A stretch of DNA of 64,000 nucleotides from Pardosa pseudoannulata (taxonomy: Eukaryota > Arthropoda > Arachnida > Araneae > Lycosidae): NCBI GenBank assembly GCA_032207245.1, contig CM063505.1, positions 169,057,890 through 169,121,889 on the forward strand. Direction: 5' to 3'. The position numbers were made by a program, and so were the translations under genes. Under the pieces are notes generated by a model, which was not told where the DNA came from, searched no databases, and worked only from the letters and a program-made list of their open reading frames with translations. The stretch's first letter is position 1, and each line of letters opens with the position of its first letter. Below, one piece after another: positions 26,236 through 37,926 of this stretch.

Positions 26236-26480
26236 TTAAATGAGTTCCTATTTCTTACGTCGCCCACCATTATTTTGTACAGAACATTTTACGCAGTAGA
26301 TTCCCTTCTAAAGGGTTTTCTGCGTACTGCAGATTCACATGTGCCTTAAAGGCAAAACTCGTCAGAACTGCCAATTGCAGTCGATCATGTAGAAAGTAAA
26401 TGTAGACTAATATTTGTGTTTTAGTGTAATGACTATGTATATTTTATCAAATCTGTGAATAAAGATGTATTTAGAATAAT
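26236..26480 (+). other. 3' UTR and polyadenylation signal of desaturase gene 1
   Basis: An AATAAA hexamer lies at 26458-26463, about 220 bp after the stop codon, so the transcript probably ends near 26475-26485. The UTR contains an inverted repeat at 26290-26326 that could fold into a two-tier hairpin. Confidence 0.7.
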
Positions 26481-26929
26481 CTTAAAGATGTTTGTGGAGT
26501 ACAAATTTTGACTTAATAACGGAAATTAATATTAATTTCACGAAGCATCCAGGTTCATAACACTTGAACTTGCGTCTAGTTGCATTGAAACACATGGATT
26601 GAATCCTTGATAATAGCTCTTTTAAAGTTTAATAGACCAAATTTAAAATTTTTGCTCATAAAATATCTTAATGATCTTATTCCTGAATGAGCAAAAGCCA
26701 GAGCGAATGCAGTCTTTTTGCTCATGTCAGCATGTTCAAATATTTGCAATTTACGAGGTTGAATGCTTAAAGTTCAATGAACTTCCCAAAAATTAAGCAT
26801 TTACTTCTAATTTGTACTTTTAAGTACCTTGGAATTATTTCCTACTAGGAATATGCTATTCTAGTGGTTGTTCGAACTTTTCCAGATTTCGAACCGGTTG
26901 CTGGATCGGTTTTGCTTCAATGGCGTTCA

Positions 26930-27350
26930 AAACAGAGGCTGTTCACACATTTTTAGACGATGTATATTGTAGTCACAAAACTAAATTGCACAAAATTCTT
27001 GTGTTTGAAATGTTCTATTTGATAGCCCTTATTATGAACTATCTTGAAACACCTTAAATTCCAGGATAATGCCTCTTGAAATGTCAGAAGAGGTGTTCTA
27101 TACCATTTCCCCTGAAGAGCTTTCCAGAGTCCTGTAAGAGTTGTGGGACGACGTTTGGATAATGCCGATTTTAAAAGTCCTGAAACGCACAAATCCATAG
27201 GCGATACATCGGGAGATTTAGTAGAGATATCGGTGAAGGGTTTGGCCTTGATACCGGTTTTTTGTTCAATTTCTTTCAGGAAATTTACAGTGGATTTTAA
27301 TGTGTAACTGCTAGCTTTGTCTTGATGAGGTTCCACAGATTGATGGTACT
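26930..27350 (-). pseudogene. mariner/Tc1-superfamily transposase fragment
   Basis: An open frame of 127 codons (26953-27336) shows HQDKASSYT followed about 45 residues later by SPDVSPMD. These motifs match the second and third catalytic regions of IS630/Tc1/mariner transposases, the third acidic residue being Asp in PMD. GLLKSALSKRR and the region after it also fit that family. The N-terminal two thirds and both terminal repeats are missing or unrecognisable, so it is a relic 0.7 kb downstream of desaturase gene 1. Confidence 0.72.
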
Positions 27351-30300
27351 ACGGGAAAAGCGATGGTATTTCATTCAGGAAAATTGACCATTAAATATAT
27401 CCTTGATAGTGTTTGGAGTTAATCTTGACATTTTTTAAAACTCTTTATTTTTAACTTGCCATTATATGAAAACCAGCAACAATCATGAATTCATTAGAAA
27501 AACTTTCTTTATATTCTTTGAACCATGTACTTAAATTTTTTTTCTCCCCTTTTATGATATTAAATGGATCTTTGTTTGTTGCAATCATTTAAATACAGCC
27601 ATGTTTAATCTATTGTGACAATTATTTTTACATTTTTCTTTGGATAAATGTTTCTAGCAGAATTCTGCAGCTTGTCCTGCGTTTAAAACTATCTGCTTTA
27701 GAGAAGAACGATGCACATGCATTTTATCGCTTTCTTAAGATTTAAATCAACGTTTATCATTTCGGCTACAGTGTACACCGAGCATTTTAATGGCTTTGCA
27801 TCTGCCCTTTGACTCGGGGATTTTCTTTTAACATTAAACAACGTACCTTTGCAATAGTCGAAGATGTAAGTTTTTTCCTTGGATACTTGTTTGGAATTTT
27901 TGTGTCACTTAAGGCTTTAATTTGCCTCCCCCCCTCTTTTTTTTTTTTTTTTTTTTTTAAACTATATTGCCTATCGATGTTTTAGGTATCGTAGAACCAT
28001 GACTCTCGAGTAGATTTTGGATAACGTAATATGAATACTTCTCTTACGAAAGAGCATAAATATAGCCTTCGAACTACTGCTCCTTTAAAAGCTCAGGTTT
28101 GAATAAAAACAAATCTCTCAAGCCGCAGAGAATAATTTTCACTTTTAAAAACATAATACAACAACAGTGACTTTGCAACAAAAGATTTTTAATACCGCTA
28201 ACCAAAATCATCTAAAAAATTGTGCGAACAACCTCTGTAGTTGGTATGTTTCTTTTTATAAAAGTTTATTAAAAGCTGATATTTAAGATTTTTTTTTTAT
28301 AGGTTAACTCCTTTTAGGCTTATTCATAATAAGTAAAATGTATAACTAGAAAGCATTTAGGACATAAAGGGAACGGGAACTGCGGAAATTTTTAAACATC
28401 TGTGGGCTATTTAGTGCAATATTACATGGTTGGACAGACCTGCAAACGAAATCGCTCGTTAATGTTTAAATTTAGGGCCGCATCAAGTATAGTGGCCCCA
28501 TTGCACAAAATGCTTGCTGAAAATATTTTGAGATGAAAGAGTGATCCAGATGAAAACAATTTTCCCCGCATACCAATAACGAAAGTTAGAAAATTTAAAT
28601 AATTCTAGATAAAGGAGGTGGTTAAGACTTGAATAAATGTAAATTTTCACTCTAAGTATGTCTGAATAAACGTCAGTAATCCTACAGGTCAGGAATGACT
28701 AGGGAATAGCCTATCCGGTGCTTTGAAAACTAAACCATAAACAGCTTGAACTACGAGGAAGTCGAACTTACTCAAAGATGCCTCCCTCTTTACATTTAGG
28801 AAAGTTTTATAGTGTATACCTTTCCCTTTATGTAATACATTATGTGTATGTATATATACTGTGGAATTTCCATATTAAACTATTAATAGTTACAAATCAC
28901 TCGGCTGAGCTATAGTTTCCTAGCTTTAAGCAAGATGAAATTTGAGAATCTGAAGAAAAAAAATTGCAAATAAAATGAAAGCTTAGAAAAATATTTAAAT
29001 TGCATGTTTATGAGGGGAATCTAAAATTTTTAGTGTTTATTGGTTTGTCTTAATCCGGCCTAACTTTAAGGTGACATAAAAATTTCTTTTCATTAATTTT
29101 TGAGCGATACTTTCATTTTATAACAGCTATGAACTACGTTTATCACAATGTGATCAATTAAATTTAAATGTTATACAAATAGTTGATCATGTCGCAAACT
29201 CTCCAAGGAAGTCTCCAAGGTTAATCGTGCATTCTTGAAATTTGAAATCCACTGCAATTCTATACTTTTAAAAGAAATTTGCTGTAAGCTGTTCATATTT
29301 TTTATCGAAATAACCACTAACAAATATTACTTAGATTCCTTTCTTTGACTTTTGCTCTGTACTCATCTTTAGGAAAGATGGGACAGTGCCTTTATATTAC
29401 GAAAGCAATATAACTGTTAAAAAGTTCAAAGCTCATCAAAACGATCTTTTACTTTCCACTTGTTCAGTGGTGCCATCTATGGAATATTAAGTAAAATAGA
29501 AATACAATTATAAACCTACGAATGGGTAAACTCAATCTGTACTGTCTCAACTTTACAGTTTAACTAATGGTATTTGTGCATTGAAAATTTCTCAGCTCAA
29601 GGATCTTAAATATTTTACAAACATTTTTAGAAGTAACATTTGTTTCTTATTCGAGGTGGTAAACAGTAAAAATCGGTTAAAGCAGAATCCATATTTAGAT
29701 AATATTTCTCATTAAGATATGGTGAAGTCTTAGAAGTGTTGAAAAGAAGTTTGTTGCATATTTATCGGAGATTTTAAATCGTAAAACTGGAAATGTAAAC
29801 TTTGTTTACTTTCTCTTTCAGGACATTTTGTTCTACTTAAATAAAAAAATTACTATGTAAGGATATGTATTTTTTATAGGTTAAGAAAACCGGTTTTTAC
29901 AATGTCGATACAATCTAAAATTGCGTGTAAATTCACCCAATTATATTTCGCAATTGCTAAAAACTATTAAATTTTTATAGAAAATTTTATACGAAAGCAA
30001 TAGAATAAGTTTGTAAATAAAGTTTACTTATATTGAAGTTGACAATTTCTATATGATTTATAAATCTATGGTAGGCCACGTAGAACCTTTTAGTGATCCG
30101 TATGTACTCAGACTGCAGTCACACTGTGACTTAAAGCGTTTTAGGTGTGGCGTGACACATTTCTCAATAACTAATAAAGACTAATAAAAATGTAATCATA
30201 TTTCTACGAAAGAAAATATTTGGTAATGATTCAGAAGTATAGAAGAATTAAGACGCATAGAAATAATTAAGGATGGTTAAGGAATCGAAATAAACAACGT

Positions 30301-31555
30301 TTGTTGTACATTTACACTTGTATTTCACATATTTCATGTGGTTTTTTTTCCTAAATTTGACGTAAGCCCAAAATTATTTTATGTTTGAAATTGCAGAGAG
30401 CATAATACTTCTTAAAAGGAAGCAAATTGCTAAAACATTTGCACAGTTTGAAACAATTTTTCTAAATATGCATGTACACATATGCGGCGACGTAACGCAA
30501 AATATTATTGCAAAAGCAAATGCAGCTATTTCAATTCTGACTTTTCCTTTTTTCCTGATGGCATCTCGAGACATTATTCTATTCTTCTGCCATTTTGTAT
30601 TGTAAGTTGTTCACTACATTTTCTCTCCAGATGTTGAGAGATGTAAAGCAAATACCTACGAATTTTATATTAAATATTTAGGCTTTCGATTGTATACTTG
30701 TTGTTATCTTCATTTATTTCCACCCCCACATACATAATATATATATATGTGTGTGGGGGTCTAAAATGGGGGAATTAAGTGAGTTGTGAACAATTTAAAA
30801 GGGAATTTTTTCGTAATAACAAAACAAATGAAAAAAAAACCACACTCGCGTAAGCTTTTAGGATAATCCGGTCAAGCGAAAGCATATTGGAAGAATTTGA
30901 TGAGTATGCAAACCGATAAGGACAGTTGGCGCAAAGACACAGGGCTGTCAGCAGCCTCCACACTTAGCTCCGCCACGAATAAATGAAAATGGCGCAAATG
31001 ATGCCTTAAGAAGGAAACTATACCTTGAAATAAAGAGATGATTTACCAAGAAAGATTGCTTCTTCCGTTCGCCTACCACTGGATAAGACATGTATGTGTG
31101 TGTGTGTGTATTTAAGGTGACCATCCGTACCCAATTTTGTTTCTATATAAATGCTAACTATGTAATAAAAACTATTCTGATGACTTCCTTGAGAGCCTAT
31201 TAAATTATACATTATTTTTGTTTTGAATGTATGATGTATCATCAGAATCATCATTTGCAAATTATCTTATGAGTTCGAATGCAGTTTCATTTTTCAATGT
31301 AAAGGTGTTGTATAAAGTAAAACTTAAATACTGCCATCTGGCTGTGACCCAGCTGTGTTAATATCCGTTAAGATAAAAAATTTTGTTGCATATTTGTTTA
31401 GTTCAGGAGCAAAATTTTCTGAGATTACAAAACTAACTTTATATTCCGTTCAAGGAAGTAATGAAACAGTAAAAGTTCAAAATAACTCCATCACTTCATA
31501 CTAGAAATTAAAAATGAAATCTGATGGCTAAAATGCAAGAATGAAATTGCAGGAG
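27351..31555. other. Intergenic DNA without recognised genes
   Basis: Four kilobases of AT-rich sequence hold a poly-T run (27936-27958) and an imperfect 13-bp hairpin around an AT core (30720-30760). No coding family, SINE or terminal-repeat element was recognised. Confidence 0.5.
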
Positions 31556-31770
31556 TCCTAGTGATTTAGAAGCAGGAACCAAGAAGAAAACACATAGGCT
31601 TGGCCTGCCACACCCAGTGATATTGTTTGAGAACTTGGAGGACATTTCGACCACTAACTTATCTTACGTGCCCAGTCACGTTTAACGATCTTAGGCCGGC
31701 CCGAACACTGAACCTGCAACCTTTTAGGTACTAGATCATTGTTTTTGCCGATTGACCTCCCGCGTCTCTC
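31556..31770 (-). repeat. tRNA-derived SINE, family 2
   Basis: Reverse-oriented copy matching 420-640, with GCTTGGCCTGCCAC in the tail and a degenerate tRNA-like head at 31700-31770. It immediately precedes the hAT-like MITE at 31805. Confidence 0.7.
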
Positions 31771-32147
31771 TTTCAATGTGGATGTATGAGATAATACCAT
31801 AAACCAGTAGCTTTCAATCTTTGCTAAGCCTCCCTAACATTTTTCAGTCCCACCCTACCTATTATTTTAGTGGGTAAAATAATTAGACGCATTTAAAAAA
31901 ATACTAACTTTATTACAAAAAAATACTGAAAACTGCAATCAGCATAATAATAACAAAATTTTGCTGTAACATACACAAATGTTTAAATTTATTATCTATG
32001 TAACTAGTAGTTGTTTTGTGTATTACATTACCAGGTGTTTGTGAAGGCGTCAATTTTAAAATCTTACTGATAATTTTTATATAGGAATTAAAACATACAT
32101 ATAAAATTAATGAAAAATAAAAATAAACTGGATTTTTTGTTGTTATA

Positions 32148-32582
32148 CACTGTCTACCAATAAGTATTTGGACACCTGTGATAGAAAAGAAAAACTAACT
32201 TTATTCAAAATCAATAGTTGGTAGAGCCTCCACGAGAGGCAATTACAGCGTGCACCCTTCGGTCTCTATCTCCCAGTTTCGTTGGTCTGCCGACTCGGGG
32301 CACATTCCGACAATCACCGTTCACCTTCCACTTTTTAATCACATAGGCCACTGTCGATTTTGGGTACTTCAGATCGCTAGATATGTCCCTTAAGGATAGG
32401 CCACATTTGTGATACCCGATAATTATACCTTTCTCGAAATCAGAGAGCTCCAAAAAGGGGGCATCTTGCATGCGACTTGTGCTGTTTCCTACACAATGTA
32501 TACTGACGGAGGCCGTGACGTACCTCAGGACCGCAGGTATCGTCATTTGCATAGGTGCCCAAATACTTATTGGTAGACAGTG
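32148..32582 (-). mobile_element. Tc1-like element, deletion copy keeping the DNA-binding half
   Basis: The terminal inverted repeats (CACTGTCTACCAATAAGTAT at each end, about 29 bp) and the TA duplication (32146-32147, 32583-32584) define a 435-bp element. It is an internal-deletion derivative of the same family as 35132-35966. Confidence 0.92.
32211..32552 (-). pseudogene. Tc1-like transposase, N-terminal DNA-binding domain fused to the last 14 residues
   Basis: This open frame of 113 codons begins inside the terminal repeat and encodes the helix-turn-helix segment of a Tc1 transposase. LSDFEKG, GLSLRDIS and STVAYVIKKW are visible, then the GRPTKL hook between subdomains. It jumps directly to the extreme C-terminus (ASRGGSTNY). 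The whole DDE catalytic domain is missing. The frame is still open, so it could yield a DNA-binding-only protein, but no expression evidence exists. Confidence 0.85.
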
Positions 32583-33661
32583 TATTACTATATGAAATTT
32601 ATTTAATTGTAGATATTATGATAGCAAAAATTATTTTGTTTTATAAAAAAAAAAAGTTTCCCTGGTTGAAAACCTCTACCATAAATAACACTGATAAAAA
32701 GATCAAAATGAAAGTGAGAAGCAGTAAGACCTCAAAATGCGACTGCGTAAATTTCGATTTGGGATTTGCAGTTCAAGGACTAAAAAGGAATTATTACTAG
32801 TGTTACTCATGGACAGTTAATTGTCTGAGAATTGAAAATGGAATATGGGGCAAAATCTTTTGATGTAGAAAAATGACACTGAGGCAACTATTTGTTTGGT
32901 CTGCCCGAAACCTACTTTCGCGAACAAGCACTGCGCTTTACCGAAATCAAAAGAGAGAGCGGTGTTTCGGTTCATTTTTGATTTGTTATTTTCGACCTAA
33001 GTAGTATTCAAACAAAAAATATGAATCTTCTTTAGTCGTGATAGAAAATGTTTTTAACAAAGCTACAGTGGCAAAGCCTCCAGGAGGCTTTGACAGTGGA
33101 CGTTCGGTGACGTGGGATGAGAGGTCGTGAGATGATCGGTTTGTAGGATTTGCAGTCACACCTGTTTCGCATTGTGCCCTTTACGGGTTGCCTCTACCTC
33201 CCCTCTTTTATCAGTCAGTGGAGAGTTTGTCATAACTGGCTATTTATCTACTATTATGAGTATTTTTTGGAAAAGTAAAATATCCTTTAAAAGAAAAACT
33301 ATGTAAGCATTATAATTTTAGAAAATAGTTCATAAAAGTAAATTTTGCAAACTAGTACTATAGGCATCATTGCTGTTCAGATATCTTTAGTTTGAAAAAC
33401 ATAAAACTATAAATGTATAACTATAAAATAATGTAAACTTTGCCATATAAATATGATTGTTTTTTTTAATTAAGTGAATAACATGAGTATTATCCCATAC
33501 ACCAAACAACATCATTCGTCTACATTAGCGTGTACTTTAACACTGTAAAGTTTTAATATTAATTCAACAACTGTTTTCTACCATTATGTGTAATACTTCC
33601 TTAAAGTGAACAAAAAATCAGTGATCTTTATCAGCACTTCGTTACTATGTACACATAAATA

Positions 33662-34006
33662 ATTAATTGTGGTTTTATAATTCTTAATTCAAGTTTAAAT
33701 CCTAACATAAGTTTATTTCCATTAATATTATAACACACAGAAGTATTTTTCTTTTTATTGGAATTCATGGGACCATTAGCTTAACGGTTTAGCTATCAAA
33801 TAAATGAAAACTTCCAGGGATAATAATAATCGACAGTTTTGGGAATTAACTTGTATTTGGAAAAAGTAGCTATATTATGAAGCCATAAACCATAATGACA
33901 ATTTTTTTATCAAATTTTAAACCGACCGATTTTCCCACGATGTTATCTTTGATTGCCCATCTCATGAACGCTCCTGCCATGCAACCGATCGTCGGGTACT
34001 TTGAAG
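33662..34006. repeat. Direct repeat, left copy (~345 bp)
   Basis: This stretch recurs at 34619-34961 with about 90 percent similarity by eye, both ending near CATGCAACCGATCGTCG. The 610 bp between them is AT-rich and unrelated. Confidence 0.85.
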
Positions 34007-34618
34007 CAAGAAAGTGTGAGGAATTTCAAACATGTATTTTAATTTTTTAATAGTTAAAGTTTATTAGATAAACTTCAAGTGCGTTTTTCTCAGAACGGTA
34101 TTTTTAATAAAATGTTGAAACTTGAAATGTGATTTCTCAAAAAGTTCTTAAAATATTTAGTTGAACATTATTATGAATGCTTTTGATAGTATATACTAGT
34201 AAATGACCTAAAAACTTTAAATTTGGATAATTTTTAATGATGTTACACTGATAATACGATATAAGGGTAATGAATATTTGTTAAAAATTCAATGTGTATG
34301 ATTTTGAAGGACCAAAATTTTTTACGAAATGTAAATTAAGCAAAGATTTTAGGTGATTCACTAGTCCAGTGTATAAGAAATGTGTTGCATCAAAAAATAT
34401 TGAAATAATTTAATTTATTAAAAAATTAGACCTTGGGAAAAAACCAGATTTTTTTTACTAAATTTTTTTCATTTATTAGAAATTTTATAAAAACTTCTCC
34501 AGGATTTTTTTAAGTGCAATTCTCTATGGTAATATGAAAAATAAATCTAAAAATGTAAAAACATGAACTAGTTTCTACGTTTAAAGAAAAAAGTTCTCCG
34601 AACTTAGACGGATACCTT

Positions 34619-34961
34619 AATTGTGGTTTTATAATTCTTAATTCAAGATTAAATCCTAATATAAGTTTATTTCCATTACGATTATAAAGTACAGAGGTAT
34701 TTTTCTTTTTATTGGAGTTCGTGGGACCAATAGCTAAACGGTCTAGCTATCAAATAAATGAAAACTTCCACGGATAATGATAATCGACAGTTTTGGCAAT
34801 TAACTTGTATTTGGAAAAAGTAGCTATATTATGATGCCATAAACCATAATGAAAATTTTCTTATCAAATTTTAAACCGACCGATTTTCCCACGATGTTAT
34901 TTTTGATTGCCCATCTCATGACCGCTCCTGCCATGCAACCGATCGTCGAGTACTCCGACGG
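34619..34961. repeat. Direct repeat, right copy (~343 bp)
   Basis: It matches 33662-34006. A GC-richer unique stretch follows, then the second Tc1-like element at 35132. Confidence 0.85.
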
Positions 34962-35131
34962 AGGCCGTCAGTGCGGAGAGGTTCAATACTCGTGATCTGT
35001 TCACTATCACCAGAAAATTCCTAGCCAGACGGACAATTGGGCCGGATCTGTGTACAATGTAACCGGACATTCAGCTGAACGACGTTTGCCTGAAAATTCG
35101 ATATCTTTATCTCGCTAAGCAGTGAAGTATA

Positions 35132-35966
35132 CACTGTCTACCAATAAGTATTTGGACACCTGTGATAGAAAAGAAAAACTAACTTTATTCAAAATCAATA
35201 GTTGGTAGAGCCTCCACGAGAAGCAATTACAGCGTGAACCCTCCGGGGCATACTTTCCACAAGTCTTTGTATTACAGCTAGTGGTATTGTCTTCCACTCG
35301 GCTTGGAGTAGACATACAAGTTCCTTCACCGATTTTGGACGGGTAGTGCACCCCTTAATTCGGAGATCCAACTCGTCCCAGAGGTTCTCGATAGGGTTCA
35401 GGTCTGGGCTCTGGGCAAGTCAGTCCATTCGATGAACTCCATTGGCACCCTACCAAGCCTTGGTTAACCTCGAAACATGACAACTGCCATTGTCGTTCTG
35501 AAAGTAACAGGGGCCCAACCCTTAAAACTGCCACAATGTTGGAAGTACATTATCATCCAAAATAGTGCAGTAGGCATCGGCGTTGATCTTACCATGAATG
35601 GGAACCAAGGGTCCCAGTCCATACCAGAAGAAACACCCCCAGACCATAATTCCATCTCCACCAAACTTGACTGTTGGCATAATGCATTCTGGCAGGAGAT
35701 GTTCTCCAGGCAGACGCCATACCCAGACTCTGCCATCCGAATGGTAAAGGGTGAACCTTGATTCGTTGCTCCAAAGAACCCGTTTCCACTGATCTACAGT
35801 CCAATTTCGATGTGCTTTGTACAACATTAACCGAGCAGCGCAGTTGGACTTTGTGATCAAAGGCTTATGGGCAGCAGCACGACTGTGAAAACCAAGCCAT
35901 AACGTACCTCAGGACCGCATATATCGTCATTTGCATAGGTGTCCAAATACTTATTGTTAGACAGTG
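35132..35966 (-). mobile_element. Tc1-like element, deletion copy keeping the catalytic half
   Basis: The terminal repeats are the same as in the 32148-32582 copy and TA flanks lie at 35130-35131 and 35967-35968. The element is 835 bp and lacks the N-terminal DNA-binding region. Confidence 0.92.
35195..35890 (-). pseudogene. Tc1-like transposase catalytic domain with three in-frame stops
   Basis: A single - strand frame carries [46 protein letters not shown] and the C-terminal ASRGGSTNY. The first catalytic aspartate (family SDES) reads Asn here, while the second Asp (DN) and the Glu of PIENLW remain. Stops follow WQF, KAW and RMD in the same frame, so the copy is dead by point mutation, with no frameshift needed. 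Confidence 0.88.
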
Positions 35967-36518
35967 TAACTAAGAACCAAAGAAGGTGTTTTAATAAAAT
36001 TATTACCACAACAGACAATTCAGTTGTTATCAATAACCACTTTAAACAGATTTTAAATCAATAATTTTGGAATTTTATAGCTATTTCCAAGGACATTCAT
36101 TCCAGATGCATTTCTATAAGTCATATACCTTGGAAATTTATTGAAAATGTATCTTTTAGAATAAAAAATAAAAGTGACTTAAAATTAAAATGTTTCGAAT
36201 AGCAAAAATTTAACTTTTTAGGTTGAAAGGATCATTATACATATTTTGTACGGGAAGAATAAATATCTTGATACCATTATTATTTTATTAGTATTGTATT
36301 TTTCTATATTCCCAACGAATGCATTGAATAACAACTAAGTTTCATTATATGTCCTCAAATGCCTCTTATGAATAAAAATGATCTTAAACTTTTTATACAC
36401 ATCCCTTTGACATATAAATTTTACTCGTAAAAGATATATTTATGAAAAATTTTCAATAAAACTATATTTGAAACAATTAATAAATAATCAATAACTTTTA
36501 AAATTGTTAAATTTTTAC

Positions 36519-36948
36519 TTGAAATTGTAAACAGTTTCACCTAAATATAAAGCTGATAACGTATTTAGTTTTCAAGCTGACTGGTCAAAAGCATATTATT
36601 AAAAGAAAATTCAGTTTGAAAGTCCACTGCCTGCTTAGTGACCTTGAAGAAATTCATTCCTTTATGAAGTGATCCTTTATAAAGAAGTGATACTTTATAG
36701 AAAACCCCTTTATGAAGCGGTCTTCATAAGGGGACCAAGTTTTTACTTGGAATTGTAAAAAGTTTCATCTAAATATAAAGCTAATAACGACTTCAATTTT
36801 CACGCAGACTGGTCAAAAGCGTATTATTAAAAGAAAATTCAGTTTGAAAGTCCACTGCCTACTTAGCGACCTTGAAGAAATTCATTCCTTTATGAAGAAG
36901 TGATCCATTATAGAAAGCCGCTTTAAGAAGCAGTCTTCATAAGGGAAC
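36519..36948. repeat. Two-unit tandem repeat (~215 bp each)
   Basis: 36519-36735 and 36738-36948 share GACTGGTCAAAAGC, AAGTCCACTGCCT, CTTGAAGAAATTCATTCC and TCTTCATAAGGG. Each unit ends in short inverted CTTTATGAAG-type motifs. Confidence 0.88.
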
Positions 36949-37926
36949 CTTGAAAATCACTTTACGGGACACAGTGGACTTAAAGCTAAAGAGAGGGGAA
37001 GAGATCGATCAATAAATACATATTAGCCAATTTCTTCCTCTTAGAAAAAGTTCCACGATTTCTGGGTTTATACACGGAAATATATGGTATCTGTTTGTGT
37101 TACTACTTTACAATTTTCTCCTTTTGTCAAGAAAAAAATTTCTTGTCTTCCGATGATAAAATAAATGAAAGGATATGCTGATTTGGTAAATCCACGTTCA
37201 CGAGTCATACATAAGCTTTTGAGCGAATGTCATGACCTAACAGAACACAACCCAGTATTGAATTGTTTTGCATCAGTCGTCATGAAAGGCTTAAAAGATG
37301 TTTGATCAGCGTGTATGTCTATATTACCAAACAACGGGAGACCCTCGCGTGACTAAATGCACATATTGTTACATTATCTTATAAATGAAGAGTTAGCTTG
37401 GGATTTCGCAGCCTCTAGAGAACGGTTGAGGAAGTAGGCAGCAGTAATAAAATATTGAAATGTAATATAATTTAATGGAAGTTAACATGATATAGCTTAT
37501 ATTTATTGCTAACGTTTAGAGGAGGATACAACATGAGTACCTGATTATGTCAGAATATTTCAAATTATAGCGTGTTATTTACTCACGTATTTACTTACTT
37601 AAAAATCTATTTACCTTATACGACTGATTTATTAGATTAAATTTATTTAGTTTTGTAGATTCATGTAATTTTGAAATTGACAGTTCACATTTGTTATCAA
37701 ATCGTCCTCTTCCCTTTTTAAGTTATCTTACTTTAAACGAAGACAATTTTAGTTATTTCGGAAGAAAATCTTATGAAAACATAATCTTTGAAAGTTAAAG
37801 GTAAGTGTAACTGCTATAGATTGTAAGTTTTAACAGCAAATACAATCTAATATGGATTCATTCTTAAACATTTTAAGAATAAATGATAACGGTTTCGTTT
37901 GTTAAATTTTCAAGTCATCTCATTTT

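Larger units (their letters stand above)
31805..32678. mobile_element. hAT-like MITE interrupted by the Tc1-like element
   Basis: The left end CAGTAGCTTTCAATC and the right end (reverse complement TAGAGGTTTTCAACC) are flanked by CCATAAAC (31797-31804) and CCATAAAT (32679-32686), a 7/8 target duplication. Removing the Tc1-like insertion leaves about 437 bp. The Tc1 insertion is therefore younger. Confidence 0.65.

Noticed and set aside
30374..30605. Overlapping open frames on both strands
   Set aside because: Overlapping antisense frames of about 70 codons without family motifs are expected by chance.
35464..35804. Additional - and + strand frames in the second Tc1-like element
   Set aside because: They are alternative frames of the catalytic domain. 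The true frame is identified by its transposase motifs.
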